Positions 28,673 to 36,949 of a stretch of DNA of 64,000 nt are shown piece after piece (within the stretch, counting starts at the first letter, position 1; the number at the start of each line of letters is the position of its first letter). The stretch covers positions 2,366,667 through 2,430,666 of the forward strand of contig NZ_KB900626.1 of the NCBI RefSeq assembly GCF_000379125.1, written 5' to 3'. The position numbers were made by a program, and so were the translations under genes. Source of the stretch: Methylosinus sp. LW4. GTDB taxonomy: Bacteria > Pseudomonadota > Alphaproteobacteria > Rhizobiales > Beijerinckiaceae. The notes beneath the pieces are model-generated. The model saw nothing but the letters and a program-made list of their open reading frames with translations, had not been told where the DNA came from and did not search any database.

Positions 28673-29344
28673 TCAATCTTTCCAGGGGTCTTCGCCCGGC
28701 CGCCGAATGGTCAATCCGCCCGCGAAGGCGCGCACCAGCCGCTCGAGCTCGCCCTCCAGCGCCGCCTCCGACATTGGCGCGAGCTTCTCCTCGAGGCCGA
28801 GCGAGACGACGCCATGCACGGCGGAGAACAAGGTGCGCGCCAGCAGCGCGCGCGAGGCCGCCGGCTCGTCCGGCAGCAGCCGCGCCAAGGGCGCCTCGAC
28901 CAGAGCGAAAAGCCGGCCCTGATCCTCGAGATACCAGGCCGGCGCGGGACGGCCGCCGGCGAGCCTGTGCTCGAACAGCGCCCGCCACAGCGCCTTATTG
29001 GCGCGGGCGAAGGAGAGATAGAAGCGCGACAGGCGCAGCAGCTCCTCCGCCGGCTCCGGCGCGGGGCCGGGCGGCGCGGCGAGGCCCTGCTCCAGATGCG
29101 CGAGCGTATCCGCGCCGATGCGCAGGATCAGATCGTCGAGATCGTCGAACACATTGTAGATGGCGCCCACGGCGCAGCCCGCGGCGGCGGCGAGATCGCG
29201 CGCCCTCAAATTCTGCAGCCCGCCCTCGGCGATCGCGGCGCGGCCCGCCGCCACCAGCCGCGCGCGCAGATCGGCGCGGCGCGTGGAGGTCTTGGACGCG
29301 GAGCGCTCCGCGGCGCTGGAGTCAGTTTTTTGAACGTCGTTCAT
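28673..29344 (-). CDS. TetR/AcrR-family regulator (WHG-type ligand domain)
   Basis: This 223-residue repressor has a helix-turn-helix at about residues 25-75 (LQNLRARDLAAAAGCAVGAI and YNVFDDLDDLILR). A C-terminal ligand domain of the WHG type follows (ALWRALFEHRLAGG, TLFSAVHGVVSLGLEEK). Its start codon lies inside the first of three matching 13-bp palindromes that fill the gap to the divergent acyltransferase gene. It probably represses itself and that gene. The ligand may be an acyl-CoA or fatty acid, judging from the neighbour; this is inference. Confidence 0.88.
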   Translation of the reverse strand: MNDVQKTDSSAAERSASKTSTRRADLRARLVAAGRAAIAEGGLQNLRARDLAAAAGCAVGAIYNVFDDLDDLILRIGADTLAHLEQGLAAPPGPAPEPAEELLRLSRFYLSFARANKALWRALFEHRLAGGRPAPAWYLEDQGRLFALVEAPLARLLPDEPAASRALLARTLFSAVHGVVSLGLEEKLAPMSEAALEGELERLVRAFAGGLTIRRPGEDPWKD

Positions 29345-29398
29345 TTTTCTCTTGAGCGCTGTTCAGATCGTGCTATGGTCGCCCCTGAACGATGTTCA
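29331..29398. promoter_or_regulatory. Three phased TetR operator candidates
   Basis: Three 13-bp sites share the palindrome TGAAC-N3-GTTCA: TGAACGTCGTTCA at 29331-29343, TGAGCGCTGTTCA at 29353-29365 and TGAACGATGTTCA at 29386-29398. Starts are 22 and 33 bases apart, two and three turns of the helix, so all face the same side. The first covers the TetR start codon. The set is a convincing operator array for that repressor. Confidence 0.78.
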
Positions 29399-29413
29399 TA
29401 GCAGGAGGCCGCG

Positions 29414-29437
29414 AATGTTCAAGCCGCCTTTTCGATG
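29414..29437 (+). other. Seven-codon mini-ORF with a perfect ribosome-binding site
   Basis: AGGAGG at 29403-29408 precedes an ATG that encodes MFKPPFR and then TGA. A palindromic repeat element starts about ten bases later. It may be a leader peptide, or the first codons of a gene displaced by that element. The spacing and strength of the ribosome-binding site make chance less likely. Confidence 0.4.
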
Positions 29438-29447
29438 AAAGTGCGAC

Positions 29448-29571
29448 GCCCCCTCCCCGACCCTCCCCCGCTCCGCGGGAGAGGGGGCGGATTGCGCGTT
29501 TCATGGAGATTTCGCGTAGCGTTTGCCGCCTTCCCTCTCCCGCAGAGCGGGGGAGGGTGAGGGAGGGGGCC
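29448..29571. repeat. Intergenic inverted-repeat element (CCCTCCCC type)
   Basis: Two GC-rich arms, CCCTCCCCGACCCTCCCCCG and its near-complement CGGGGGAGGGTGAGGGAGGG, flank two internal hairpins around CCGCGGGAGAGG and CCTCTCCCGCAG. The structure is a small non-coding palindromic element of a kind common in high-GC alphaproteobacteria. It occupies the leader between the TetR operators and the acyltransferase gene. The rest of the 368-bp gap (29345-29712) holds the operators and a mini-ORF, and nothing else recognised. Confidence 0.72.
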
Positions 29572-29712
29572 GCCCGATCCTAAAATCTCATCGCCGCGAG
29601 CCTCTCTCGCGGCGTAATATGTGCGGGCGCGCAACGCCCGCCGACCAACCCATCCTTAAACAGAATCGGCGAAACCTTCATGTTCTCGCCGCGCGCCGAC
29701 GGAATTTCTCAC

Positions 29713-32700
29713 ATGTCCGACAATCTGCTCCTCACCAAACGTTTCGCGCCTTTGTTCTGGTGCCAGTTCTTCGCCGCCTTCAACGATAATTTCCTGAAGA
29801 ACGCGCTGGTTCTGCTCATATTGTTCAAGATCGGCGGGCATGAGGGCGAGTCGCTCGTCACGCTGGCCGGCGCCATTTTCATCGCGCCCTATTTCGTTCT
29901 CTCTGCGCTCGGCGGACAGATCGCCGACAAATACGACAAGGCGCTGGTCGCGCGGCGCTTGAAATTCGTCGAGATGGGCGCGGCGCTGATCGCCGTCGCC
30001 GGCTTCGCGCTCTCTTCCGTTCCCGTGCTCTTCGCGGCGCTGTTTTCCTTCGGCGTGCTCGGCGCGCTGTTCGGCCCGGTGAAATACGGCATTCTTCCCG
30101 ATCATCTGCGCCAGGAGGAATTGCCGGCCGGCAATGCGCTGGTGGAAGGCGCGACCTTCCTCGCCATACTCACCGGCACCATCGCCGGCGGCCTCGCCAT
30201 GCATGGCGGCGGCGAGCCGATCATCACCACCATCGGCGTCACCGCCGCGGCCGTGGCCGCCTGGGGCGCCGCGCGGCTCATTCCCCCCACCGAGCGCGCC
30301 GCGCCCGATCTGCGCATCGATCCCAATGTGCTGCGCTCCACCGCCGTGCTGCTGCGTGAGCTGTGGAGGGACAAGCGTCTGTGGCGCGTCGGCGTGGTGA
30401 CGGGAATTTTCTGGCTCGTCGGCGTCATCGCCATGTCGCTGCTGGCGCCGCTGGTGACGCATGTGATGCATGGCTCGGAACTGGTCGTCACTTTGTTCCT
30501 CGCCGTCTTCGCTATCGCCATTGCGGTGGGCTCCGGCCTCGCCTCCTTCCTGCTGGCGGGACGCATCGTGCTGCTGCCGGCGGCGATCGGCGCGGCGATC
30601 ATCGCCGGCGCCTCGCTCGATCTCGGCTGGACTCTCGCGACGCTCGCGCCGCAGGAGGCGACGACGCCGCTCGAGATCGCCGAATTCTTCGAGCTCTCCG
30701 GCGCCTGGCGCGTGACCATCGATCTCGCTTCTCTCGCCATCGCCGGCGGGCTGATGATCGTGCCGAGCTTCGCCGCGCTGCAGGCCTATGCGCCGGCCCA
30801 TGAGCGCTCGCGCATCATCGCCGCGGTCAATGTGCTCAACGCCGCCTTCATGGCCGGCGGCGCCTTCGCCGTCGCGCTGCTGCAGAGCAAGGGCGTCTCC
30901 GTGCCGGATCTCTTTCTCGGCATGGGCGGACTCATGGCGCTCGCCGCCATATGGATCTACAAAGCGGTCGTCGTCTCCCCTTTTCGTGACGCCCTGTCGA
31001 TCATCTTCCGCGCCTTCTATCGGCTCGAGGTGAAAGGCTTCGCCAATTTCGCCAGGGCGGGCAAGAATCCGATCATCGCGCTCAATCATGTGAGCTTCCT
31101 CGACGCCGCGGCGATCCTCTGCGTGCTGCCGGTCGATCCCGTCTTCGCCATCGACTCGACGATCGCGACGAAATGGTGGGTGCGACCCTTCCTGCGCTAT
31201 GTGCGCGCCATTCCGCTCGATCCGACGCGCCCGCTCGGCACGCGCACGCTGGTCAATGCGGTTCGCAACGGCGATCCACTGGTCATCTTCCCGGAGGGAC
31301 GCCTCACCGTCACCGGCAGCCTGATGAAGGTCTATGACGGCGCCGGACTCATCGCGGAAAAATCCGGGGCCTGGGTCGTGCCCGTGCGCATCGAGGGGCC
31401 GGAAGCGACGATGTTCTCGCGCTTGACCCGCGAGCAGGCGCGCCGCCGCTTCTTCCCCAAATTCACGCTGACCGTGCTGGAGCCGACGCGGCTCGAGGTC
31501 GATCCCGCATTGCGCGGCAAGGCGCGGCGCATCGCCTCCGGCGCGGCGCTCTATGAGATCATGTCCGATCTCGTCTTCCGCACCAGCCCCATCGACCGCA
31601 CGCTGCATCAGGCGCTCGTCGACGCCGCGCGCGAGCATGGCGCCGGCCGCGTCGCGATCCAGGACCCGATCGCCGGCGCGCTCACCTATAAGCGCATCAT
31701 GATCGGCGCCCATGCGCTGGGCCGCAAGCTGCAGCGCATCTCGCAGACGGGCGAGGCGCTCGGCGTCATGCTGCCCAATTCCAACGCCGCCGGCGTCACC
31801 ATCTTCGCCGTCGTCGGCGCCGGGCGCGTCGCGGCCATGGTGAATTTCACCGCCGGCGCGGCGAACATCGCCTCGGGCCTCAAATCCGCGCAGGCGACGA
31901 CGCTGCTGACCTCGCGCGCCTTTGTGGAGAAGGGCAAGCTCGACGCGCTGATCGCCGCGCTCGATAAGGAGTTCCGCATCGTCTATCTCGAGGATGTGCG
32001 CGGCGAGATCACGCGCGCCGACAAGCTCTCCGCCTTGCTGCGCCACAAGCGCCCGCTGGAGAAGCGCAGCCCCGACGATGCGGCGGCCATTCTCTTCACG
32101 TCGGGCTCGGAAGGCGCGCCCAAGGGCGTGGTGCTCTCGCACAAAAACCTGCTCGCCAACGCCGCCCAGGCCGCCGCGCGCATAGACTTCGGCCGCACCG
32201 ACAAATTGTTCAGCGTGCTGCCGGTGTTCCATTGCTTCGGCCTCAATGTCGGCTTCATCCTGCCGATCGTCTCCGGCGTGCCGGTCTATTTCTACCCTTC
32301 GCCGCTGCACTATAAGATCGTGCCGGAGCTGGTCTACAACGCCAACGCCACAGTGCTGCTCGGCACCGACACATTCCTCAACGGCTATGCGCGCGTCGCG
32401 CATTCTTATGACTTCCGCTCGCTGCGTTATGTCATCGCCGGCGCCGAGCCGGTGAAGCAGGGAACGCGCGAGGTCTATCTCGAGAAATTCGGCATTCGCA
32501 TTCTCGAGGGCTATGGCGTCACCGAGACGGCGCCGGCGCTGGCGCTCAACACGCCCATGTTCAACCGCTTCGGCAGCGTCGGCCGGCTGCTGCCGGGCAT
32601 GGAGCTGCGCCTCGAGACTGTTCCCGGCGTCGCCGAGGGCGGCCGTCTCTTCGTGCGCGGCCCCAATGTGATGCTCGGCTATCTTCTGGCCGACGATCCC

Positions 32701-33177
32701 GGCGTGCTGAAGCCGCCGGCGGAGGGCTGGCACGACACGGGCGACATCGTCACTGTCGATGCGCAGGGCTATATAAAAATTCAGGGCCGCGCCAAGCGCT
32801 TCGCCAAGATCGGCGGCGAAATGATCTCGCTCGCCGCGGTGGAGACGCTCGCCGCGGAGCTGTGGCCCAATGCGCTGTCGGCGGCGGCGCGCGAGCTCGA
32901 TCCGCGCAAGGGCGAGCGCATCGTGCTGGTGACGCAGCAGAAGGATGCGACGCGTCCCGAATTCCTCGCCTTCGCCAAATCGAAAGGCGCGTCGGAGCTG
33001 ATGGTCCCGGCCGAATTCATGATCGTCGACAAATTGCCGCTGCTCGGTTCCGGCAAGCTCGATTTCGCGGGCGTCGCCACAATGGTGCGCGACCGCAACC
33101 GTTATGTTCTGCCCAGCCCGCGCATACCCAACGGCCTCGGCCGCATCGTCGGCGATGCGACGACGCAGAACGCCTGA
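29713..33177 (+). CDS. aas: LplT-Aas fusion: lysophospholipid transporter, acyltransferase and acyl-ACP synthetase
   Basis: This 1154-residue protein combines three functions of phospholipid repair. Residues about 1-410 are a 12-helix MFS transporter of the LplT type (FNDNFLKNALVLLILFK at the start). Residues about 430-640 form a PlsC-type acyltransferase with NHVSFLDAA (HX4D motif, about 458) and FPEGRLTVTGS. Residues about 650-1154 form an AMP-binding acyl-ACP synthetase with LFTSGSEGAPKGVVLS (about 793) and YGVTETAPAL. It would import 2-acyl lysophosphatidylethanolamine and reacylate it. The ATG at 29713 (MSDNLLLTKRF) is preferred to one 33 bases upstream because it matches the usual family start. 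Confidence 0.93.
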   Translation: MSDNLLLTKRFAPLFWCQFFAAFNDNFLKNALVLLILFKIGGHEGESLVTLAGAIFIAPYFVLSALGGQIADKYDKALVARRLKFVEMGAALIAVAGFALSSVPVLFAALFSFGVLGALFGPVKYGILPDHLRQEELPAGNALVEGATFLAILTGTIAGGLAMHGGGEPIITTIGVTAAAVAAWGAARLIPPTERAAPDLRIDPNVLRSTAVLLRELWRDKRLWRVGVVTGIFWLVGVIAMSLLAPLVTHVMHGSELVVTLFLAVFAIAIAVGSGLASFLLAGRIVLLPAAIGAAIIAGASLDLGWTLATLAPQEATTPLEIAEFFELSGAWRVTIDLASLAIAGGLMIVPSFAALQAYAPAHERSRIIAAVNVLNAAFMAGGAFAVALLQSKGVSVPDLFLGMGGLMALAAIWIYKAVVVSPFRDALSIIFRAFYRLEVKGFANFARAGKNPIIALNHVSFLDAAAILCVLPVDPVFAIDSTIATKWWVRPFLRYVRAIPLDPTRPLGTRTLVNAVRNGDPLVIFPEGRLTVTGSLMKVYDGAGLIAEKSGAWVVPVRIEGPEATMFSRLTREQARRRFFPKFTLTVLEPTRLEVDPALRGKARRIASGAALYEIMSDLVFRTSPIDRTLHQALVDAAREHGAGRVAIQDPIAGALTYKRIMIGAHALGRKLQRISQTGEALGVMLPNSNAAGVTIFAVVGAGRVAAMVNFTAGAANIASGLKSAQATTLLTSRAFVEKGKLDALIAALDKEFRIVYLEDVRGEITRADKLSALLRHKRPLEKRSPDDAAAILFTSGSEGAPKGVVLSHKNLLANAAQAAARIDFGRTDKLFSVLPVFHCFGLNVGFILPIVSGVPVYFYPSPLHYKIVPELVYNANATVLLGTDTFLNGYARVAHSYDFRSLRYVIAGAEPVKQGTREVYLEKFGIRILEGYGVTETAPALALNTPMFNRFGSVGRLLPGMELRLETVPGVAEGGRLFVRGPNVMLGYLLADDPGVLKPPAEGWHDTGDIVTVDAQGYIKIQGRAKRFAKIGGEMISLAAVETLAAELWPNALSAAARELDPRKGERIVLVTQQKDATRPEFLAFAKSKGASELMVPAEFMIVDKLPLLGSGKLDFAGVATMVRDRNRYVLPSPRIPNGLGRIVGDATTQNA

Positions 33178-33196
33178 AACGAAAGGTCGCAACGCA

Positions 33197-34246
33197 ATGG
33201 ATTATCGCAAATTGGGCCGCACCGATCTCAGCGTGTCGGCGATCATGCTCGGCACGATGACATGGGGCCAGCAGAACACCGAGGCCGAGGGACATGCGCA
33301 GCTCGACCATGCGCTCGATCGCGGCGTCAATTTCATCGACACGGCGGAAATCTATTCCATCCCGCCGCGCGCCGAGACGCAGGGCTCGACCGAGCGCATC
33401 ATCGGCTCCTGGCTCGCGGCGCGAAAGAACCGCGACAGAGTGATATTAGCGACGAAAGTCTCGGGCCGCAGCGAGAGCCCCTATCTGCGTCCCGACGCCG
33501 AGGGAACCAGGCTCGATCGCAAGAACATAGAATATGCGATCGACGGATCGCTGAAGCGCCTGCAGACGGATTATGTCGATCTCTATCAGCTGCATTGGCC
33601 CGATCGCCCGCTGCCGCTGTTCGGCGCCGGCGGAACCATTTATCGCGCGCCGCCGAAGGTCGACGAAATCCCCATAGAGGAAACGCTGGAGGCGCTCGCC
33701 GATCTGGTGAAGGCCGGCAAGATTCGCCATGTCGCGCTCTCCAACGAGACGAGCTGGGGCGTCGCGCGCTTTCTGAGCGCGGCGGAGAAGGGCCATGGGC
33801 CGCGCGTCGTCTCGATCCAGAACGCCTATAATCTCATCAATCGCACTTTCGAGATCGGCCTCGCCGAATTCGCGACGCGCGAAGATGTCGGCCTGCTCGC
33901 TTATTCGCCGCTGGCGCAGGGCTATCTCACCGGCAAATATCAAAATGGCGCACGTCCCGCCGGCGCGCGCACCACTTTGTTCGAGCGCGGCCAGCGCTAT
34001 GAGAAGCCCGGCGTCACGCAGGCGATCGACGCCTATCTCGCGCTGGCGAAGGAGATCGGCGTCTCGCCGGCGAAGCTCGCCCTCGCCTTCGTCACCTCGC
34101 GTCCCTTCGTGACCTCCAACATCATCGGCGCGACGACGATGGCGCAATTGCAGGAGGATTTGGATTCGCTCGAGGTGACGATCACGCCGGAAATCGAAGC
34201 GCGCATCGACGAGATTCATCAGCTGCACAGCAATCCCGCGCCGTGA
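33197..34246 (+). CDS. tas: Tas-like NADP(H)-dependent aldo-keto reductase
   Basis: This 349-residue TIM-barrel oxidoreductase has the catalytic Asp and Tyr in NFIDTAEIYSIPPRAETQG, then Lys in ATKVSG and His in LYQLHWPD. The IPPRAETQGSTERIIGSWL segment matches E. coli Tas closely in pattern and length (346 residues there). The physiological substrate is unknown. The start at 33197 is 19 bases after the acyltransferase stop, so the gene is probably in that operon. Confidence 0.88.
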   Translation: MDYRKLGRTDLSVSAIMLGTMTWGQQNTEAEGHAQLDHALDRGVNFIDTAEIYSIPPRAETQGSTERIIGSWLAARKNRDRVILATKVSGRSESPYLRPDAEGTRLDRKNIEYAIDGSLKRLQTDYVDLYQLHWPDRPLPLFGAGGTIYRAPPKVDEIPIEETLEALADLVKAGKIRHVALSNETSWGVARFLSAAEKGHGPRVVSIQNAYNLINRTFEIGLAEFATREDVGLLAYSPLAQGYLTGKYQNGARPAGARTTLFERGQRYEKPGVTQAIDAYLALAKEIGVSPAKLALAFVTSRPFVTSNIIGATTMAQLQEDLDSLEVTITPEIEARIDEIHQLHSNPAP

Positions 34247-34267
34247 GGCGCAAGAGGAAAGCGAGCC

Positions 34268-34735
34268 ATGGATGTGAGACTGCGGCTGGCGCCGCTCGAG
34301 GACAAGCGAGAGATCGCCGCTCTCTTGCGGCGCTATCTCGTCGAGCTCGGCCCTTGGGGCTATGACGAGCCGGACAATTATCCCTTTCTCGATTCCTATT
34401 GGCGCGAGCCGAGCCGCTCTCCTTATGTGATCGAGGCCGACGGCGCCGCCGCCGGCTTCACGCTCGTCAACGCCATCTCTATCTCCGGCTATCCGGTCGA
34501 CGCCTCGATAGCGGAATTCTACGTGCTGCCGCATCTGCGCCGCGCCGGCTGCGGCGGCGAGGCGGCGATGCAGGCGTTTCACACGCGCGTCGGCTGGTGG
34601 GAGCTGTCCTTCCATCGCGACAACGCCGCCGCCCGCGCCTTCTGGCCGACGATCGCCGAACGCGCCGGCGGCAAGCGCATTCAGTTTTTCGATGTCGGGG
34701 AAAGTCGTATTCTACGTTTTCGCATTTCGCACTAG
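34268..34735 (+). CDS. GNAT-family N-acetyltransferase
   Basis: This 155-residue protein has the GNAT fold. The V/I-A-E-F-Y-V-L-P strand (ASIAEFYVLPHLRRAGCGGE, about residues 80-100) holds the acetyl-CoA-binding R-R-x-G-x-G/A-type loop in a variant form, RRAGCGG. FHRDNAAARAFW is the usual C-terminal helix. The substrate is not evident. It lies 21 bases after the aldo-keto reductase gene. Confidence 0.82.
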   Translation: MDVRLRLAPLEDKREIAALLRRYLVELGPWGYDEPDNYPFLDSYWREPSRSPYVIEADGAAAGFTLVNAISISGYPVDASIAEFYVLPHLRRAGCGGEAAMQAFHTRVGWWELSFHRDNAAARAFWPTIAERAGGKRIQFFDVGESRILRFRISH

Positions 34736-34801
34736 CTTTCCCGATCACGAATTGCGAGGCTGGCGAGCGCTCGTCCACCTGCGAAGCAAGCGATTTGTGC
34801 A

Positions 34802-35230
34802 ATGTATTGGAAGAATTTCTCGAAGATAGTCGCGACCTTCGCGCTGGCCGGTCCGCTCGTCGGAACCGCCCTGAGTTTGCTGCCTTTATTCCCGACGACC
34901 AGGTCACTCGTGGGATTCCCGACATTCTGGATCAAGTGGGCGTTCTTGATCGGCTTCCCCATAGCGTTCCTCACCGGAGCGCTTTTTGCGTTTCTGGCCC
35001 TTTCTCACAGCAAGCGCCATTTCCTTCACGCTTGGCTCAGCGCATTGGTCGCGAACGTCTGCGTCACAATCGTCTTCGGCGTCATGATGGAAGCCGGGCC
35101 ACGCATGTTCAGAGTGTTGATAGCCCTCGACCTGACGCTGCTGATCCCCTCGCTGGCGGCGGCCACGATTTGCTGGCTTCTCGCCACTCGATGGCTCAAT
35201 GCGACGTCCGTCGTCACCGCACCGGAATGA
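34802..35230 (+). CDS. Small integral membrane protein, four helices
   Basis: This 142-residue protein has four predicted transmembrane helices (about residues 8-28, 42-66, 76-98, 105-128). It is not a recognised family. Base composition at its 5' half is less GC-rich than its neighbours, suggesting weaker codon selection or recent gain. Its last 17 bases overlap the end of the convergent AraC-family gene. A start at MYWKNFSKI without a strong ribosome-binding site makes the exact start uncertain. Confidence 0.6.
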   Translation: MYWKNFSKIVATFALAGPLVGTALSLLPLFPTTRSLVGFPTFWIKWAFLIGFPIAFLTGALFAFLALSHSKRHFLHAWLSALVANVCVTIVFGVMMEAGPRMFRVLIALDLTLLIPSLAAATICWLLATRWLNATSVVTAPE

Positions 35231-36068
35231 GCAGATCGGTGACGAGCCCTTCCGGCGGCGCGTCATAGGGCGTGTTGCGATAGATCTCGAGCGCGGGGCG
35301 ATCATCCGGCTCATGACCGCTCGTCGGCAGCCATTCGCCATAGAGCTTCTGAAAGGCGGCGGCGATGCCGCTATAAGGGCCGACATGCCGATAGGAGGCG
35401 TAGCGCCCGCCGACCATATCCACGATCGTCACCTCGCCAGAAGCGGCGACGCCCTCTGGAAAAACCAGGCCGGCGCAATAGCGAAAGCCGCAATCTTCTT
35501 CCGGGTCGCCATAGGAGACGCCGATCGGATAGAGCGCCCGTCCGGCGAGGCCCGCCTGCATATGCCAGCGCCACAGGCCCGCCCATGTCTCCGGTATCGA
35601 CGCCACCGGCCCCTTGTGCTCGAGGAGATGCGCGCGGATCGGCGCCAGCTCGACGATCTCGACATTCATGGCTGCGTCCTTTCTCGTGACGACGACGGGG
35701 CAAGGCAGAGTGAAATCGGCGGCGGCGCGATGCGTCGCGCGAAATTGCGTAGGGCTCACGGCGACGAAGCCGCGAAAGGCGCGCGCGAAGCTCTGCGCAT
35801 TCTCATAGCCCGCCTCCAATGCGATATCGGCGACGCTGCGCGCGCTCGTCGCCAGCGCCCGCGCGGCGAGGGTGAGGCGGGCGCGGCGAATCGTGTCGGC
35901 GACGCTTTCGCCCTGCATGGCGCGATAGATGCGATGAAAATGAAACGGCGAGAAATTGGCGAGCGACGCCCACTCCTCCAGCGAGCGGGATCGCGCGGGA
36001 TCGCGAAAAATCGCCTCGGTGACGCGCCCGATGCGCCGCGCATAATCATTGCGTGTCGTCTGCTTCAT
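35214..36068 (-). CDS. AraC-family regulator with GyrI-like effector domain
   Basis: This 284-residue regulator has two AraC helix-turn-helix units at the N-terminus (residues about 8-110: LEEWASLANFSPFHFHRIYR and VADIALEAGYENAQSFARAF). A C-terminal GyrI/AraC effector-binding domain follows (about 130-284, IVELAPIRAHLLEHKGPVAS). This is the Rob/SoxS-with-GyrI layout of multidrug-responsive activators. It is divergent from a GST gene across a 152-bp gap, a natural target for control. Confidence 0.9.
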   Translation of the reverse strand: MKQTTRNDYARRIGRVTEAIFRDPARSRSLEEWASLANFSPFHFHRIYRAMQGESVADTIRRARLTLAARALATSARSVADIALEAGYENAQSFARAFRGFVAVSPTQFRATHRAAADFTLPCPVVVTRKDAAMNVEIVELAPIRAHLLEHKGPVASIPETWAGLWRWHMQAGLAGRALYPIGVSYGDPEEDCGFRYCAGLVFPEGVAASGEVTIVDMVGGRYASYRHVGPYSGIAAAFQKLYGEWLPTSGHEPDDRPALEIYRNTPYDAPPEGLVTDLLIPVR

Positions 36069-36220
36069 GGATTTCGAGCATAAAGGGACGCCGCGCCGGG
36101 CGCATTGCAGAGATTGCTCATTTTCGCCCTATGCGCGAAAATCGCAATGGTCGTCGAATTATCGCATTTATCGCAATGATGGCGTCTTTGGGCCGGGGCG
36201 AGCGAGAAGGATTTTGAAAA

Positions 36221-36835
36221 ATGCGTCTCATCGGAATGCTGGATTCGCCCTATGTCAGACGCGTCGCCATATCGCTGAACGCATTCGGCCTGCCTTTCGT
36301 GCACGAGCCATTGTCGGTGTTTCGCGATTTCGACGCCTTCGCCGGAGTCAATCCGATCGTGAAGGCGCCGACGCTGGTCACCAATGAAGGCGTGACGCTG
36401 CTCGATTCGACTCTGATCCTCGAATATCTGGAGCGTCTCGTCCCCGCCGAGCGCAGGCTCACGCCGGAACGGCCGGAGCATTTCTTGCGCGCGCAACGAA
36501 TCATCGGACTGGCGCTGGCGGCGAATGAGAAGACCGTGCAGCTCGTCTATGAGTCGAAGCGTCCCGACGAGCGGCGGCATGCGCCCTGGATCGAGCGCGT
36601 CGAAGGCCAGCTTTTGGCCGCCTATCGGTTGCTGGAGGCGGAAGTCGCCGCGGCCGCGGACGGATTTCTGTTCGGCGCGCGCCCGCTGCAAGCGGACATA
36701 ACCGCCGCCGTCGCCTGGCGCTTCACGCGCAGCGTCGCGGCGGATCGGCTCGCGGCCGCCGACTTTCCCGCGCTCGCGGAATTTTCGGCGCGGGCGGAGC
36801 GCCTGCCGGAGTTCGCGGCGGCGGATTTCGACTGA
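36221..36835 (+). CDS. Glutathione S-transferase family protein
   Basis: This 204-residue protein has an N-terminal thioredoxin-like domain (MRLIGMLDSPYVRRVAISL, with the active-site Ser/Tyr area at residues 8-12). A glutathione-binding LLDSTLILEYLE near residue 65 follows, then a helical C-terminal domain. The family detoxifies electrophiles or acts as a peroxidase or binding protein. It is divergent from the AraC/GyrI regulator, which may sense the same compound. A very strong terminator follows. Confidence 0.88.
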   Translation: MRLIGMLDSPYVRRVAISLNAFGLPFVHEPLSVFRDFDAFAGVNPIVKAPTLVTNEGVTLLDSTLILEYLERLVPAERRLTPERPEHFLRAQRIIGLALAANEKTVQLVYESKRPDERRHAPWIERVEGQLLAAYRLLEAEVAAAADGFLFGARPLQADITAAVAWRFTRSVAADRLAAADFPALAEFSARAERLPEFAAADFD

Positions 36836-36862
36836 CGCAAATCGAAGGGAGGATGTGGCTAT

Positions 36863-36929
36863 GCGAGCCTGAAGGCTCGCGCGGTCCAACAGCGCGCCCT
36901 GGACCGCGAGCCTTCAGGCTCGCTTTTTT
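36863..36929 (+). terminator. Long hairpin terminator after the GST gene
   Basis: The arms GCGAGCCTGAAGGCTCGC(GC)GGTCCA and TGGACC-GCGAGCCTTCAGGCTCGC pair over about 24 bp around an 11-base loop. Six T follow. Each arm also contains its own palindrome (GCGAGCC-TGAA-GGCTCGC), so alternative folds exist. It can serve the GST gene on this strand. Confidence 0.88.
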
Positions 36930-36949
36930 GTCCAAGGGCAAAGCAAAGA

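Noticed and set aside
29656..33192. A very long open frame antisense to the LplT-Aas gene
   Set aside because: It is a mirror of GC-rich codon bias: no family motifs, Arg/His/Asp-rich composition, and the sense frame has three recognised domains.
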